The translations under genes were made by a program, and so were the position numbers. A DNA stretch of 64,000 nucleotides from Mycolicibacterium fortuitum subsp. fortuitum (GTDB lineage Bacteria > Actinomycetota > Actinomycetes > Mycobacteriales > Mycobacteriaceae). This document shows, in pieces, positions 17,634 through 26,630 of the stretch. The stretch covers positions 5,084,001 to 5,148,000 of the forward strand of contig NZ_AP025518.1 of the NCBI RefSeq assembly GCF_022179545.1, read 5' to 3'. Numbering within the stretch: the stretch's first letter is position 1; every line of letters starts with the position of its first letter. Below the pieces are notes generated by a model. The model ran no database searches. It saw only the letters and a list, made by a program, of their open reading frames with translations, and had not been told where the DNA came from.

Positions 17634-19571
17634 ATGACTATCACCAAGATTCTGGTCGCCAACCGCGGCGAGATCGCCCGCCGGGTGTTCGAGACCTGCC
17701 GCCGCCTCGGCATCGGCACCGTCGCGGTGTACACCGATCCTGACGCCGGCTCACCCCATGTCGCCGAGGCCGACGCCCGGGTGCGGCTGGAGGGCAACAA
17801 CGGCTACCTCGACTCCGCCCAGATCATCGCCGCGGCCCGGGCTTCCGGCGCCGACGCTGTTCACCCTGGCTACGGGTTCCTCTCCGAGAACCCCGATTTC
17901 GCGGCGGCGGTCATCGATGCCGGGCTGACCTGGATCGGGCCGCCGGTGAACGCCGTACAGGCCATGGGCTCCAAGATCGAGGCCAAGAAGATGATGGCCG
18001 CGGCCGGAGTCCCCGTGCTTGCCGAACTCGACCCGTCCACGGTCACGGCCGATCAACTGCCGGTGCTGGTGAAGGCATCGGCCGGTGGTGGAGGCCGAGG
18101 CATGCGCGTGGTGCGTGAACTGTCCGATCTGGCAACCGAGGTGGCTGCCGCCCAGCGTGAGGCTCAGTCGGCGTTCGGCGACCCGACGGTGTTCTGCGAG
18201 CGCTACCTGGCCGCCGGTCACCACGTCGAGGTGCAGGTGATGGCCGATCAGCACGGGACGGTGTGGGCGGTCGGCGAGCGCGAGTGCTCGATCCAGCGTC
18301 GCCACCAGAAGGTCATCGAGGAGGCCCCGTCGCCTCTGGTGGAGCGCACGCCGGGAATGCGGGAGAAGTTGTTCGACGCGGCCCGGCTGGCCGCCGAGGC
18401 GATCGGCTACGCCGGTGCGGGCACTGTCGAGTTCATGGCGGACGAACAGGGCGACTTCTTCTTCCTGGAGATGAACACCCGTCTGCAGGTGGAACATCCG
18501 GTCACCGAGGCCACCACCGGGCTGGATCTGGTCGAGTTGCAGATTGCGGTGGCGGACGGCGACCGGTTGGACAACGAGCCGCCGCCGTCGAAAGGCTCGG
18601 CCATCGAGGTCCGGCTCTATGCCGAGGATCCAGCCAAGGGCTGGCAGCCGCAGGCCGGCACGGTGCACCGGTTCGAGGTGCCCGGGCAGGTGCGCGTCGA
18701 CACCGGCGTCGAGGACGGTTCGGTGGTGTCGATCTTCTATGACCCCATGCTCGCCAAGGTCATCTCCTACGCCCCGACCCGGCGACAGGCCGCAACGGTG
18801 CTCGCCGACGCCTTGGCCCGCACCCGGATTCACGGGCTACGCACCAACCGCGATCTGCTGGTGAGCGTGCTGCGGCATCCCGCGTTCCTGGCCGGGGCCA
18901 CCGACACGGCGTTCTTCGACACCCACGGGCTCGATGCCCTGGCGACCCCGCTGGCCGACGCGAACGCCGTGACCCTGTCGGCGATTGCCGCCGCGCTGGC
19001 CGACGCTGCGCACAACCGCAGCAGCGCACGGGTTTTCGGTGCGGCGCCCAGCGGTTGGCGCAATCTTGCCTCTGGGTACCAGTCGCGGACCTACCGCGAC
19101 GCCGCCGGTGACGACGTCCCGGTGCGCTACCGGTTCACCCGCACCGGCGTCGAGTTGCCCGAGGCCGACGGGGTTTCCCTGGTCTCGGCTGCGCCGGATC
19201 GGGTGGTGCTGTCGATCGGCGGCGTCGAGCGGGCATTCGATGTGGCGCGGTACGGCGATCAGGTATTCGTCGACTCACCGCTCGGCCCGGTCCAGCTCGC
19301 CGCGGTGCCCCGCTTCCCCGACCCTGCCGACGCCGTCGCACACGGCTCACTGCTGGCACCGATGCCCGGTTCGGTGATTCGGGTCGGCGCGGCCGTCGGC
19401 GATACCGTCACGGCCGGACAGCCCCTGATCTGGCTCGAAGCCATGAAGATGGAGCACACCATCGCCGCCCCCGAGGACGGGGTGTTGGCCGAACTGAATG
19501 TCGCCGCCGGTCAGCAGGTCGAAGTCGGTGCCGTACTAGCCCGTGTTGAATCTGAAGGAGAACAGTCATGA
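17634..19571 (+). CDS. accA2: biotin-dependent acyl-CoA carboxylase alpha subunit, AccA2-like
   Basis: A 645-residue protein: biotin carboxylase with ATP-grasp (VANRGEIARRV, KASAGGGGRGMRVV, EMNTRLQVEHPVTE), a linker of about 150 residues, and the biotin carrier domain with the biotinyl Lys605 in EAMKMEH. It uses ATP and bicarbonate to carboxylate its own biotin. The stop overlaps the next start by 4 bases. By position it matches Rv0973c. The substrate is not settled by sequence. Confidence 0.93.
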   Translation: MTITKILVANRGEIARRVFETCRRLGIGTVAVYTDPDAGSPHVAEADARVRLEGNNGYLDSAQIIAAARASGADAVHPGYGFLSENPDFAAAVIDAGLTWIGPPVNAVQAMGSKIEAKKMMAAAGVPVLAELDPSTVTADQLPVLVKASAGGGGRGMRVVRELSDLATEVAAAQREAQSAFGDPTVFCERYLAAGHHVEVQVMADQHGTVWAVGERECSIQRRHQKVIEEAPSPLVERTPGMREKLFDAARLAAEAIGYAGAGTVEFMADEQGDFFFLEMNTRLQVEHPVTEATTGLDLVELQIAVADGDRLDNEPPPSKGSAIEVRLYAEDPAKGWQPQAGTVHRFEVPGQVRVDTGVEDGSVVSIFYDPMLAKVISYAPTRRQAATVLADALARTRIHGLRTNRDLLVSVLRHPAFLAGATDTAFFDTHGLDALATPLADANAVTLSAIAAALADAAHNRSSARVFGAAPSGWRNLASGYQSRTYRDAAGDDVPVRYRFTRTGVELPEADGVSLVSAAPDRVVLSIGGVERAFDVARYGDQVFVDSPLGPVQLAAVPRFPDPADAVAHGSLLAPMPGSVIRVGAAVGDTVTAGQPLIWLEAMKMEHTIAAPEDGVLAELNVAAGQQVEVGAVLARVESEGEQS

Positions 19572-20725
19572 GCTTCATCGAGACCGAGGAACAGAAGGCC
19601 CTGCGCCAGGCGGTGGCCGCTATGGTCGCCAACTACGGGCAGGACTACTACCTGGAGAAGGCCCGCGCCGGTGAACACACCACCGAATTGTGGAATGAGG
19701 CAGGCAAACTCGGCTTCATCGGGGTCAACCTGCCCGAGGAGTACGGCGGCGGCGGGGCCGGCATGTACGAGCTGTCCTTGGTGATGGAGGAGATGGCGGC
19801 CGGCGGTTCGGCGTTGTTGATGATGGTGGTCTCCCCCGCGATCAACGGCACGATCATCTCCAAGTTCGGTACCGAGGAACAGAAGAAGCGCTGGATCCCC
19901 GGTATCGCCGATGGTTCGATCACCATGGCTTTCGCCATCACCGAGCCCGATGCGGGTTCCAACAGCCACCGGATCACCACCACCGCGCGCAAAGACGGTG
20001 GCGATTGGATCATCAAGGGCCAGAAGACCTTCATCTCCGGCATCGACCAGGCGCAGGCTGTTCTCGTCGTCGGCCGCACCGAGGATCACAAGACCGGCAA
20101 CCTCAAGCCGGCGCTGTTCGTCATCCCCACCGATACTCCAGGCCTGAGCTGGACCAAGATTGACATGGAGATCATCAGCCCGGAAAGCCAGTTCCAGGTT
20201 TTCCTCGACGACGTGCGGTTGCCGGCCGATGCGCTGGTGGGCTCTGAGGACGCCGCCATCGCTCAGCTGTTCGCCGGCCTGAACCCCGAGCGAATCATGG
20301 GTTCGGCCATGGCGGTCGGCACCGGCCGGCTGGCCATCACCAAGGCGACCGACTATCTGAAGACCCGCCAGGTCTGGAAGGTGCCGATCGGCTCGCACCA
20401 GGGCCTGTCGCACCCGTTGGCACAGACCCACATCGAGGTCGAACTGGCCAAGCTGATGATGCAGAAGGCCGCCACTCTGTACGACGCCGGCGATGACTTC
20501 GGAGCTGCGGAAGCCGCCAACATGGCCAAGTACGCCGCGGGCGAGGCCTCGGTGCGTGCGGTGGATCAGGCGGTGCAGTCCCTCGGCGGCAACGGCCTGA
20601 CCAAGGAGTACGGCATCGCCGCAGCCGTCACGGCGTCGCGGCTGGCCCGGATCGCCCCGGTGAGCCGGGAGATGATCCTGAACTTCGTCGCCCAGACCTC
20701 GCTCGGCCTGCCGCGCTCATACTGA
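19568..20725 (+). CDS. fadE12: acyl-CoA dehydrogenase (FadE12-like)
   Basis: A 385-residue acyl-CoA dehydrogenase. FAITEPDAGSNSHRI and GQKTFISGIDQAQ form the flavin-binding middle domain; the C-terminal helices carry AVQSLGGNGLTKEYG. It is the second dehydrogenase of the operon, differing clearly from the first, so two successive or two different oxidations are likely. ATG 19568 overlaps the carboxylase stop and has AAGGAGAA upstream. Matches Rv0972c by position. Confidence 0.9.
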   Translation: MSFIETEEQKALRQAVAAMVANYGQDYYLEKARAGEHTTELWNEAGKLGFIGVNLPEEYGGGGAGMYELSLVMEEMAAGGSALLMMVVSPAINGTIISKFGTEEQKKRWIPGIADGSITMAFAITEPDAGSNSHRITTTARKDGGDWIIKGQKTFISGIDQAQAVLVVGRTEDHKTGNLKPALFVIPTDTPGLSWTKIDMEIISPESQFQVFLDDVRLPADALVGSEDAAIAQLFAGLNPERIMGSAMAVGTGRLAITKATDYLKTRQVWKVPIGSHQGLSHPLAQTHIEVELAKLMMQKAATLYDAGDDFGAAEAANMAKYAAGEASVRAVDQAVQSLGGNGLTKEYGIAAAVTASRLARIAPVSREMILNFVAQTSLGLPRSY

Positions 20726-20740
20726 CGGGCCGTACCGACG

Positions 20741-21511
20741 ATGACGTCTTTAGTTCACTATCGGGTCCAGGGCGCTGTGGCCCGTTTGACCCTGGATTCC
20801 CCGCACAACCGCAATGCGTTGTCGACGGCCCTGGTGGAGCAGTTGCACCAGGGCCTGGCCGACGCGGCCGATGAGCCCGGCGTCCGCGTGGTCGTGCTCG
20901 ACCACGCCGGTGGAACGTTCTGCGCGGGCGCCGATCTCAGTGAGGCGGCCGGCCAGGATCCCGGTGACGTCGCGGTGGACCGGGCCAGGGAGATGACCCG
21001 GACACTGCGGGCCATCCTGGAGCTTCCGATACCGGTGATCGGTGCGATCGACGGGCATGTGCGGGCCGGCGGGATGGGTCTGGTCGGTGCGTGCGATCTC
21101 GTTGTGGCCGGTCCGAAGAGCACCTTCGCCCTGACTGAGGCACGCATCGGCGTTGCGCCGTCAATCATCTCGCTGACGCTGCTGCCGAAGATGTCGCCGC
21201 GGGCGGCGGGGCGGTACTTCGTCACCGGTGAGAAGTTCGGTGCGGCCGAGGCGGCCGAGATCGGGTTGATCACGGAGGCGACCGAGGACGTCGAGTCCGC
21301 CGTGTCCGCGCTGACGGCCGAGATCTCGAAGGGTTCACCGCAGGGGCTGGCCACGTCGAAGGCGTTGACGACGGCCTCCATCCTGCGGCGGTTCGACGAG
21401 GACGCCGAAGCGCTGACGCGGCAGTCGGCTCAGCTGTTCGTCTCCGATGAGGCTCGCGAAGGCATGATGGCGTTTCTGCAGAAGCGTCCGCCGAGTTGGG
21501 TGACCAGCTGA
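20741..21511 (+). CDS. echA7: enoyl-CoA hydratase/isomerase (EchA7-like)
   Basis: A 256-residue crotonase. It has the oxyanion-hole segments HAGGTFCAGADLSEAAG and IDGHVRAGGMGLVGACDL. The usual catalytic Glu pair seems only partly kept, with Glu in LTEARIGVAPS. It would hydrate the enoyl-CoA product of the carboxylase, the AtuE/LiuC-type step. Last gene of the operon, 15 bp after fadE12, and 3 bp from the convergent deazaflavin gene. No HMG-CoA lyase follows, which argues against a complete leucine pathway. Confidence 0.88.
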   Translation: MTSLVHYRVQGAVARLTLDSPHNRNALSTALVEQLHQGLADAADEPGVRVVVLDHAGGTFCAGADLSEAAGQDPGDVAVDRAREMTRTLRAILELPIPVIGAIDGHVRAGGMGLVGACDLVVAGPKSTFALTEARIGVAPSIISLTLLPKMSPRAAGRYFVTGEKFGAAEAAEIGLITEATEDVESAVSALTAEISKGSPQGLATSKALTTASILRRFDEDAEALTRQSAQLFVSDEAREGMMAFLQKRPPSWVTS

Positions 21512-21514
21512 GTT

Positions 21515-21988
21515 TCAGCCCTCCGGCCAGAGTTGGACGCGGATGACCACACGCGTTTGCGCGGCTCGGGCAAGGTCATCCGCGTCGAACTGTCCGGGCC
21601 CGCTGCGCCGTACGTGGTGAAACCGCGCATCGCGTGGCCTGGCCGACAGGAAGCTCTCGATCACCGGGATGTTGGCGACGCCGGTCGACGCCTCGGCATA
21701 TCCGCCAAAGCGCTTCCGCTGCAACAACACCGTCACCTCGGCACCACCACGGAGATTTTTCCACCAGGTGTTCTCGATGCCCGTGATGCACGTGACGACG
21801 GCACCGTCAGCCACGTAGCTGATCGGGATCTGGTAGCTTCGGCCGGTTCGACGGCCGGTCACGGTGAGGATCATCATCGTGCCGCTCAGGCAGCGATGTG
21901 CCGGGCTCCGCAGCACCGCCTTCACCAATGGAGTGACCGCCCTGACCAGCAGCCGAAGTTGGACCGGCGGGGCGGAACTCTCACTCAT
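21515..21988 (-). CDS. deazaflavin (F420)-dependent nitroreductase-family protein
   Basis: A 157-residue protein of the Ddn-like split-barrel family. The cofactor region reads TVTGRRTGRSYQIPISYV, then GIENTWWKNLRGG, as in many mycobacterial DUF385 proteins. Likely F420H2-dependent reduction of a quinone or xenobiotic near the membrane. ATG 21988 lies 10 bp after the TetR stop on the same strand, so the two are probably one operon and the regulator likely controls it. Confidence 0.82.
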   Translation of the reverse strand: MSESSAPPVQLRLLVRAVTPLVKAVLRSPAHRCLSGTMMILTVTGRRTGRSYQIPISYVADGAVVTCITGIENTWWKNLRGGAEVTVLLQRKRFGGYAEASTGVANIPVIESFLSARPRDARFHHVRRSGPGQFDADDLARAAQTRVVIRVQLWPEG

Positions 21989-21998
21989 CCTCTGCTGA

Positions 21999-22601
21999 TC
22001 ACCTGCCCTGTACGGCGATGCCGTTGAGCAACCTCTCAAGTGCGGCAATCGAATCCCGGCTCTCCCGCTCGGGGTCCGCCGAGCGGGCGACTGTCATCGC
22101 CGCCTCGCACATCGCACCATGGATGAGATGCGCGAGGGGTTCTACGCGCTGTTTCGGGAGGTGTCCGTCGGCGATCACCTGGCTCAGACCCAACCGCAGC
22201 AGCGACGTCACGTGCTCGTCTTCCAGCGCTCGCATGGACTCCCAGCCGAGCACGGCAGGCGCGTCGATCAACGTGATGCGTTGAACGCCAGGATCGAGCA
22301 CGGCATCGAAGAACCCGCGACAGCCGCGTAGGAAACGCTGCCAGCTGTCCTCGGCGCCCCTCGCCGCATGGTTGACCGCCTCACCGATCGCGCGCTGTTC
22401 ATTCTCGAAGACCGCGGCGAACAGTCCGCGTTTGCCCTCGAAATGGTGGTACAGCGCACCTTTGGTCATGCCGGCGCGTTCGGCGACGTTGTCGACGAAC
22501 GTGTTGTCGTAGCCATCGACGGCAAACCGCTCACGCGCCACCACCAGGATCTGGTCGACGGTTGCGCGCGTGCGTTCGGCCTGGGTGCGCGGTCCGGGCA
22601 T
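21999..22601 (-). CDS. TetR-family transcriptional regulator
   Basis: A 200-residue repressor. N-terminal helix-turn-helix at about 12-58: FVDNVAERAGMTKGALYHHFEGKRGLF split by the usual turn. The C-terminal ligand domain is unassigned. It heads a two-gene unit with the deazaflavin protein. Just upstream lie two 11-bp repeats and an inverted repeat (22623-22663), the likely operator, which would also cover the divergent promoter. Confidence 0.88.
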   Translation of the reverse strand: MPGPRTQAERTRATVDQILVVARERFAVDGYDNTFVDNVAERAGMTKGALYHHFEGKRGLFAAVFENEQRAIGEAVNHAARGAEDSWQRFLRGCRGFFDAVLDPGVQRITLIDAPAVLGWESMRALEDEHVTSLLRLGLSQVIADGHLPKQRVEPLAHLIHGAMCEAAMTVARSADPERESRDSIAALERLLNGIAVQGR

Positions 22602-22622
22602 ATCGCCAATCTACCCGATTCA

Positions 22623-22663
22623 TACTTGAGGTACATACTTCCCGTATGTTAATACTCGAGGTA
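22623..22663. promoter_or_regulatory. probable TetR operator region
   Basis: TACTTGAGGTA (22623-22633) and TACTCGAGGTA (22653-22663) are direct repeats differing at one base and spaced exactly 30 bp apart. Between them CATAC (22634-22638) and GTATG (22644-22648) form an inverted repeat. The region starts 22 bp before the TetR start, on the divergent side. Confidence 0.55.
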
Positions 22664-22967
22664 TGCAAGTTCAGCGTCACGTCCGCCCGCTCTGCGAGGT
22701 TGGATGTGGGCTCGAGAGCAGCGTGGAGGCCGGCGAGGTCGTCACCATCGGAGGCAACCGCGACCACGTGTTGAGCCGGGGTCATATATGCCCGAAAGCC
22801 CTCGGCATCAAGGAACTTCAGTCGACTCCGACCGGTTGCTTACGGCCTCGTCCGGACGGCCGATGGCCGACGGTTCGGAGCTCGATCCGCTGTCGGGTAC
22901 CGCGGTGCTCAACGGCATCCCGGTGCAGATCTGCACCGCACCAATGAGAGGAGACTTCGATGGGTAA
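22663..22967 (+). pseudogene. remnant of a molybdopterin oxidoreductase (large internal deletion)
   Basis: From ATG 22663 about 48 codons read RPLCEVGCGLE, then EVVTIGGNRDHVLSRGH and ICPKALGIKELQ. This is the N-terminal 4Fe-4S/Mo-bisMGD signature, with cysteines spaced C-x3-C-...-C and CPK. After about position 22815 the frame changes, and a short second frame reads DSDRLLT and then DPLSGTAVLNGIPVQI before TAA 22965-22967. That last stretch resembles the extreme C-terminus of the same enzymes. Some 600 codons are therefore missing, with a frame change near the junction. The TAA lies inside the start of the next gene. Confidence 0.75.
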
Positions 22968-23769
22968 TGCCCAGGTTGGCACACTGCGTGATGCCTTGCG
23001 CAATTACGCCGAGGCCAAGAACCGACACGATGTGGACGCCGTCGTGGCGGCGTACACACCTGACGGTAGCTACCGGGATTCCGGTGTCGGCCGGCCGATT
23101 TCGGGCCAGGACCAGCTGAGGGCGTTCTACCAGGCGGTATTCCGGTCGATCCCCGACTATCACGGGCAGTTCGACGGTGTGGCCTTCGCCGAGAACACCG
23201 CGGTGGTCTGGGGCAGGATGACCGGCACGGTCAGCGACGATCTTCTCGGACTGCCCGCCACGGCAGGTAACCGCATCGACATTCCGGTCACGTTCGTCTG
23301 CACGTTCCGCAACGGTCAACTCACCAGTGACACCGGATATTTCGATACCCAACTGCTCTACCAACAGGCCGGTGTACCTGCCACAGAACCAGACATCCTG
23401 ACCTTCGTCGCGGGCTGGGAGCAATTCTGGGCGGCGCCCGGGGATGCCACTGGGGTTCACGACCTTGTCACCGACGACGTGGCCCTGTACTGGCCCGGAG
23501 CCACCGAGCCGCTCCGCGGACGCGACGCGTACGCCGGCCGACTGGCCGCCGCGGTGCAGCTCATTCCCGACCTGACCTTGTCAGCGGTCCAATTTGCCCA
23601 CCGCGACGGTCATCTCATGCTCGCGTGGGAAGGCCGCGGAACGATCGGCGGAGAGTTGCGTCAATGGCCAGGGGTCGACCGTTTCCGGCTCCGCGGAAAC
23701 CGCACAGCCGAGACCACGGTCGTATTCGATACCCGATCCGTACTGCCCACTGTTCCCGCCACCAGCTGA
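22960..23769 (+). CDS. double SnoaL-like domain protein
   Basis: A 269-residue cytosolic protein of two SnoaL/NTF2-like halves (about 5-140 and 145-260). Each starts with a helix and an Asp-rich turn: NRHDVDAVVAAYTPDGSYRD and later HDLVTDDVALYWPG. The fold covers polyketide cyclases, isomerases and dehydratases; the reaction is unknown. ATG 22960 has GAGAGGAGA at 22946-22954. It overlaps the end of the molybdo-enzyme remnant and is followed at 15 bp by a quinone reductase. Confidence 0.78.
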   Translation: MGNAQVGTLRDALRNYAEAKNRHDVDAVVAAYTPDGSYRDSGVGRPISGQDQLRAFYQAVFRSIPDYHGQFDGVAFAENTAVVWGRMTGTVSDDLLGLPATAGNRIDIPVTFVCTFRNGQLTSDTGYFDTQLLYQQAGVPATEPDILTFVAGWEQFWAAPGDATGVHDLVTDDVALYWPGATEPLRGRDAYAGRLAAAVQLIPDLTLSAVQFAHRDGHLMLAWEGRGTIGGELRQWPGVDRFRLRGNRTAETTVVFDTRSVLPTVPATS

Positions 23770-23784
23770 ACCGAGGAGACACTC

Positions 23785-24732
23785 ATGCGCGCCATCGTTC
23801 AAGACGAATGGGACGGACCAGACTCGGTGCGCCTGGTCGACGCACCGGAACCTCGCCCAGCGCCCACCGAGGTGAAGGTTCGGGTCCATGCCGCCGGGGT
23901 CAACCCCGTCGACTACTACACCAGCCGCGGGCTGGCCTATAACCGGGTCCTCGACCTGCCGTTCAGCCACGGCTGGGATGTGGCAGGAGTCGTCGAAGAG
24001 GTCGGGTACGGCGTCAGCCGGTTCCACGTCGGCGATCGCGTCTTCGGGATGCCCTGGTTTCCGCGAGAGGCGGGCGGTTATGCCGAGTTCGTCACCGCAC
24101 CGTCTCGCCACTTCGCCACCATCCCAACCAGACTCAGCTTCGTCGAGGCGGCGGCGCTGCCGCTGGCAGGGCTTACGGCGTGGCAGATGCTCGTCGACGT
24201 GGCCCGGTTGGCGTCCGGCCAACGTGTGCTGGTGTCGGCTGCCGCCGGCGGCGTGGGACACCTCGCGGTGCAGATCGCCAAGGCCCGCGGCGCGTATGTC
24301 ATCGGCACCGCACGCACCGCCAAACACGACTTCGTCCGTGGGCTGGGTGCTGACGAGGTGGTGGACTACACCACAACTGTTGTCCACGAGGCCGTCCGCG
24401 ATGTCGACGCGGTGATCCAGATGTTCGGCGGCGCCGCGGGATGTGACGCTCTGTACTGTCTGCGCGCCGGCGGCGTACTGGTGAGCGCCCAGGCCGCCTG
24501 GACGCCAGGCCTGTTCGACCGGGCGCGCGAGTTGAACGTCCACGCATACGACTATCTGGTGGAACCAGACGCAGCAGGTTTGCAGTCCATCGCCGAGCTC
24601 GCCGCGGACGGCCGATTACGGGTTCACCTTGCCGCCCAATATCCGTTATCCGAAGCGGCGCAGGCCCTCAAGGTGATCGGCGACAGCCGCACCACCGGCA
24701 AGATCGTTCTCACGGTCGAGCACCACCATTGA
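23785..24732 (+). CDS. NADPH:quinone oxidoreductase, MDR superfamily
   Basis: A 315-residue medium-chain dehydrogenase/reductase without the structural zinc cysteines. VHAAGVNPVDYYTSRG and GDRVFGMPWF mark the catalytic domain; SAAAGGVGHLAVQIAK is the NADPH motif. Typical length. Likely reduces quinones or enals, perhaps acting with the SnoaL proteins on either side. Ribosome site GAGGAG at 23773-23778. Confidence 0.88.
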   Translation: MRAIVQDEWDGPDSVRLVDAPEPRPAPTEVKVRVHAAGVNPVDYYTSRGLAYNRVLDLPFSHGWDVAGVVEEVGYGVSRFHVGDRVFGMPWFPREAGGYAEFVTAPSRHFATIPTRLSFVEAAALPLAGLTAWQMLVDVARLASGQRVLVSAAAGGVGHLAVQIAKARGAYVIGTARTAKHDFVRGLGADEVVDYTTTVVHEAVRDVDAVIQMFGGAAGCDALYCLRAGGVLVSAQAAWTPGLFDRARELNVHAYDYLVEPDAAGLQSIAELAADGRLRVHLAAQYPLSEAAQALKVIGDSRTTGKIVLTVEHHH

Positions 24733-24920
24733 GCCGAAGCGACGCCATCGGCCGGTGGCGACATCGGGATCGGCGCAGGTCAGCCCAGGTGTGTCGGCCA
24801 GCCGGTAATTGCCAGTGACAGCACACGGTGCAGCGTGTCTGTCGGATCATCGGCTGCAGCTCTACCGTTTCCTGTGCGGACGTTATCTGCCGTGCGGTGA
24901 CCCCCGGAAAGGCCGGAATC

Positions 24921-25364
24921 ATGGCCGATGATCAGAACAAGGCGATTTCCCGACGCGTATGGGAGGTATTTGCCTCCGGTGACCTCAGTGAACTGGATGA
25001 TCTCGTCGCTCCAGGTGCCGCCTATCACGACACCCAGGATCCGTTCGGTGATCAGCGCGGCCCCGATCATATGAGGAGCCTCATCGAGATGTATCGGAAG
25101 TCGTTCTCCAACATGAAGTTCGACATCAAGATGCAGATCGCCGAGGGTGACTACGTGTGCACCCTGCTGGAGGCTCAGGGAGACAACACCGGCGAGCTCA
25201 TGGGCCAGCCGGCTACGGGCAAGCACGCCCGAATCAACCTGACCGACACCACGCGGATCGAGGACGGCAAGATCGCCGAGAACTGGGTCACCTGGGACAC
25301 CCTCGGCATGCTGCAGCAGCTCGGCCTGATCCCCGCAGGGGCGCAACAAAAGGCGCCCGCCTGA
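24921..25364 (+). CDS. ester cyclase / SnoaL-family protein
   Basis: A 147-residue single SnoaL-type domain: VWEVFASGDLSELDDLV, AAYHDTQDPFGD, then IEDGKIAENWVTWDTLGML, which is typical of the ester cyclase subgroup. ATG 24921 is preceded by GGAAAGG. The 188-bp gap upstream shows no gene. Its substrate is unknown; a terminator follows at once. Confidence 0.8.
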   Translation: MADDQNKAISRRVWEVFASGDLSELDDLVAPGAAYHDTQDPFGDQRGPDHMRSLIEMYRKSFSNMKFDIKMQIAEGDYVCTLLEAQGDNTGELMGQPATGKHARINLTDTTRIEDGKIAENWVTWDTLGMLQQLGLIPAGAQQKAPA

Positions 25365-25379
25365 GCTGATTGCAGTAAG

Positions 25380-25407
25380 GGTCCAGGGCCGGCCGCGGCC
25401 CTGGACC
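25380..25407. terminator. bidirectional stem-loop between convergent genes
   Basis: An 11-bp stem GGTCCAGGGCC (25380-25390) with 25397-25407 around GGCCGC. It lies between the convergent ester cyclase and HsaA-like stops. There is no long T-run, so it is an intrinsic-type terminator of the GC-rich sort. Confidence 0.7.
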
Positions 25408-25427
25408 TCCGCAGCACTGCGTGCCCG

Positions 25428-26630
25428 TCAGACCATCGTGTCGGCCGGGGGCAGGCCGAACTCGTTGTTGCCGAAGATCAGGTAGGCACGCTCGGGATCA
25501 TTGGCCGCGTGCACCCGGCCGGCATGCGCGTCACGCCAGAACCGCTGCACCGGAGCATCATTGGACAACGCAGTGGCACCCGAAGCCTCGAACAGCCGAT
25601 CGATCGAGGCGATCGCACGACCGGTGGCACGCACCTGATCACGACGAGCCCGGGCCCGCAGCTCAAACGGGATCTCCTCACCGGCAACCAGCAGCGCATA
25701 CTCGTCGGCAACATTGCCCGACAGCTGACGCCAGGCAGCGTCGATGTCACTGGCCGCCTCAGCGATGCGGATCTTGGCGAACGGATCGTCCTTGGCCTTC
25801 TCCCCGGCGAACGCCGCACGCACCCGCTTACCCTGATGCTCGACGTGCGCGTCGTAGGCGCCGTAGGCCATGCCCACGATCGGCGCCGAGATGGTGGTGG
25901 GATGGATGGTGCCCCACGGCATCTTGTACACCGGGGCGGTGTTGGTCTCATACCCACCAGCGGTGCCGTCGTTCATCGCCTTGTAGGACAAGAAGCGGTG
26001 CTTGGGCACGAACACGTCCTTGACCACCACGGTGTTGCTGCCGGTACCGCGCAGACCGACCACGTTCCACACGTCGTCGATCTGGTACTCGGTACGCGGA
26101 ATCAGGAAACTACCGAAATCGACCGGGCGACCGTCCTTGATCACCGGCCCACCGAGGAAGGCCCACGTGGCGTGCGCAGACCCTGACGACCACTTCCACT
26201 CACCGCTGACCAGATAGCCTCCCTCGACGAGCTTTCCGATGCCCATCGGTGTGTAAGACGAACAGATGCGTGCAGCCGGATCGTCCCCCCAGACCTCTTC
26301 CTGGGCCCGCTGGTCGAACAGCGCCAGATGCCAGTTGTGCACACCGATGATGCCGGCCACCCAACCAGTCGAACCACACGCACTGGCCAACCGCCGGACC
26401 GCCTCGTAGAACACCGTCGGATCACACTGCAAACCACCCCACTGCTCCGGCTGCAGCAACTTGAAGAAACCGACGTCCTCCAACGCCTTCACGTTCGCAT
26501 CGGGCAGCCGACGCAAGTCCTCGGTCTCCTGAGCGCGCTCACGCAGCGTCGGCAGCAATTCATCGATGCCGGCCAGAACTGAGTGGGTGTCGCAAAAGAC
26601 CTGGGTATCGATCTGTTGAACTGAAGTCAC
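25428..26630 (-). CDS. HsaA-like flavin-dependent monooxygenase (acyl-CoA dehydrogenase fold)
   Basis: A 400-residue group D flavin monooxygenase, close in length to HsaA (about 394), the FMNH2-dependent hydroxylase of the sterol A-ring phenol. Motifs: QPEQWGGLQCDPTVFYEAVR, ACGSTGWVAGIIGVHNWHLA, and RGTGSNTVVVKDVFVPKHR. A separate flavin reductase (HsaB) would be needed, and none is near. GTG 26630 is chosen because it follows the intergenic gap and gives the usual N-terminus. It lies 121 bp after the KshA-like gene on the same strand. Confidence 0.85.
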   Translation of the reverse strand: MTSVQQIDTQVFCDTHSVLAGIDELLPTLRERAQETEDLRRLPDANVKALEDVGFFKLLQPEQWGGLQCDPTVFYEAVRRLASACGSTGWVAGIIGVHNWHLALFDQRAQEEVWGDDPAARICSSYTPMGIGKLVEGGYLVSGEWKWSSGSAHATWAFLGGPVIKDGRPVDFGSFLIPRTEYQIDDVWNVVGLRGTGSNTVVVKDVFVPKHRFLSYKAMNDGTAGGYETNTAPVYKMPWGTIHPTTISAPIVGMAYGAYDAHVEHQGKRVRAAFAGEKAKDDPFAKIRIAEAASDIDAAWRQLSGNVADEYALLVAGEEIPFELRARARRDQVRATGRAIASIDRLFEASGATALSNDAPVQRFWRDAHAGRVHAANDPERAYLIFGNNEFGLPPADTMV

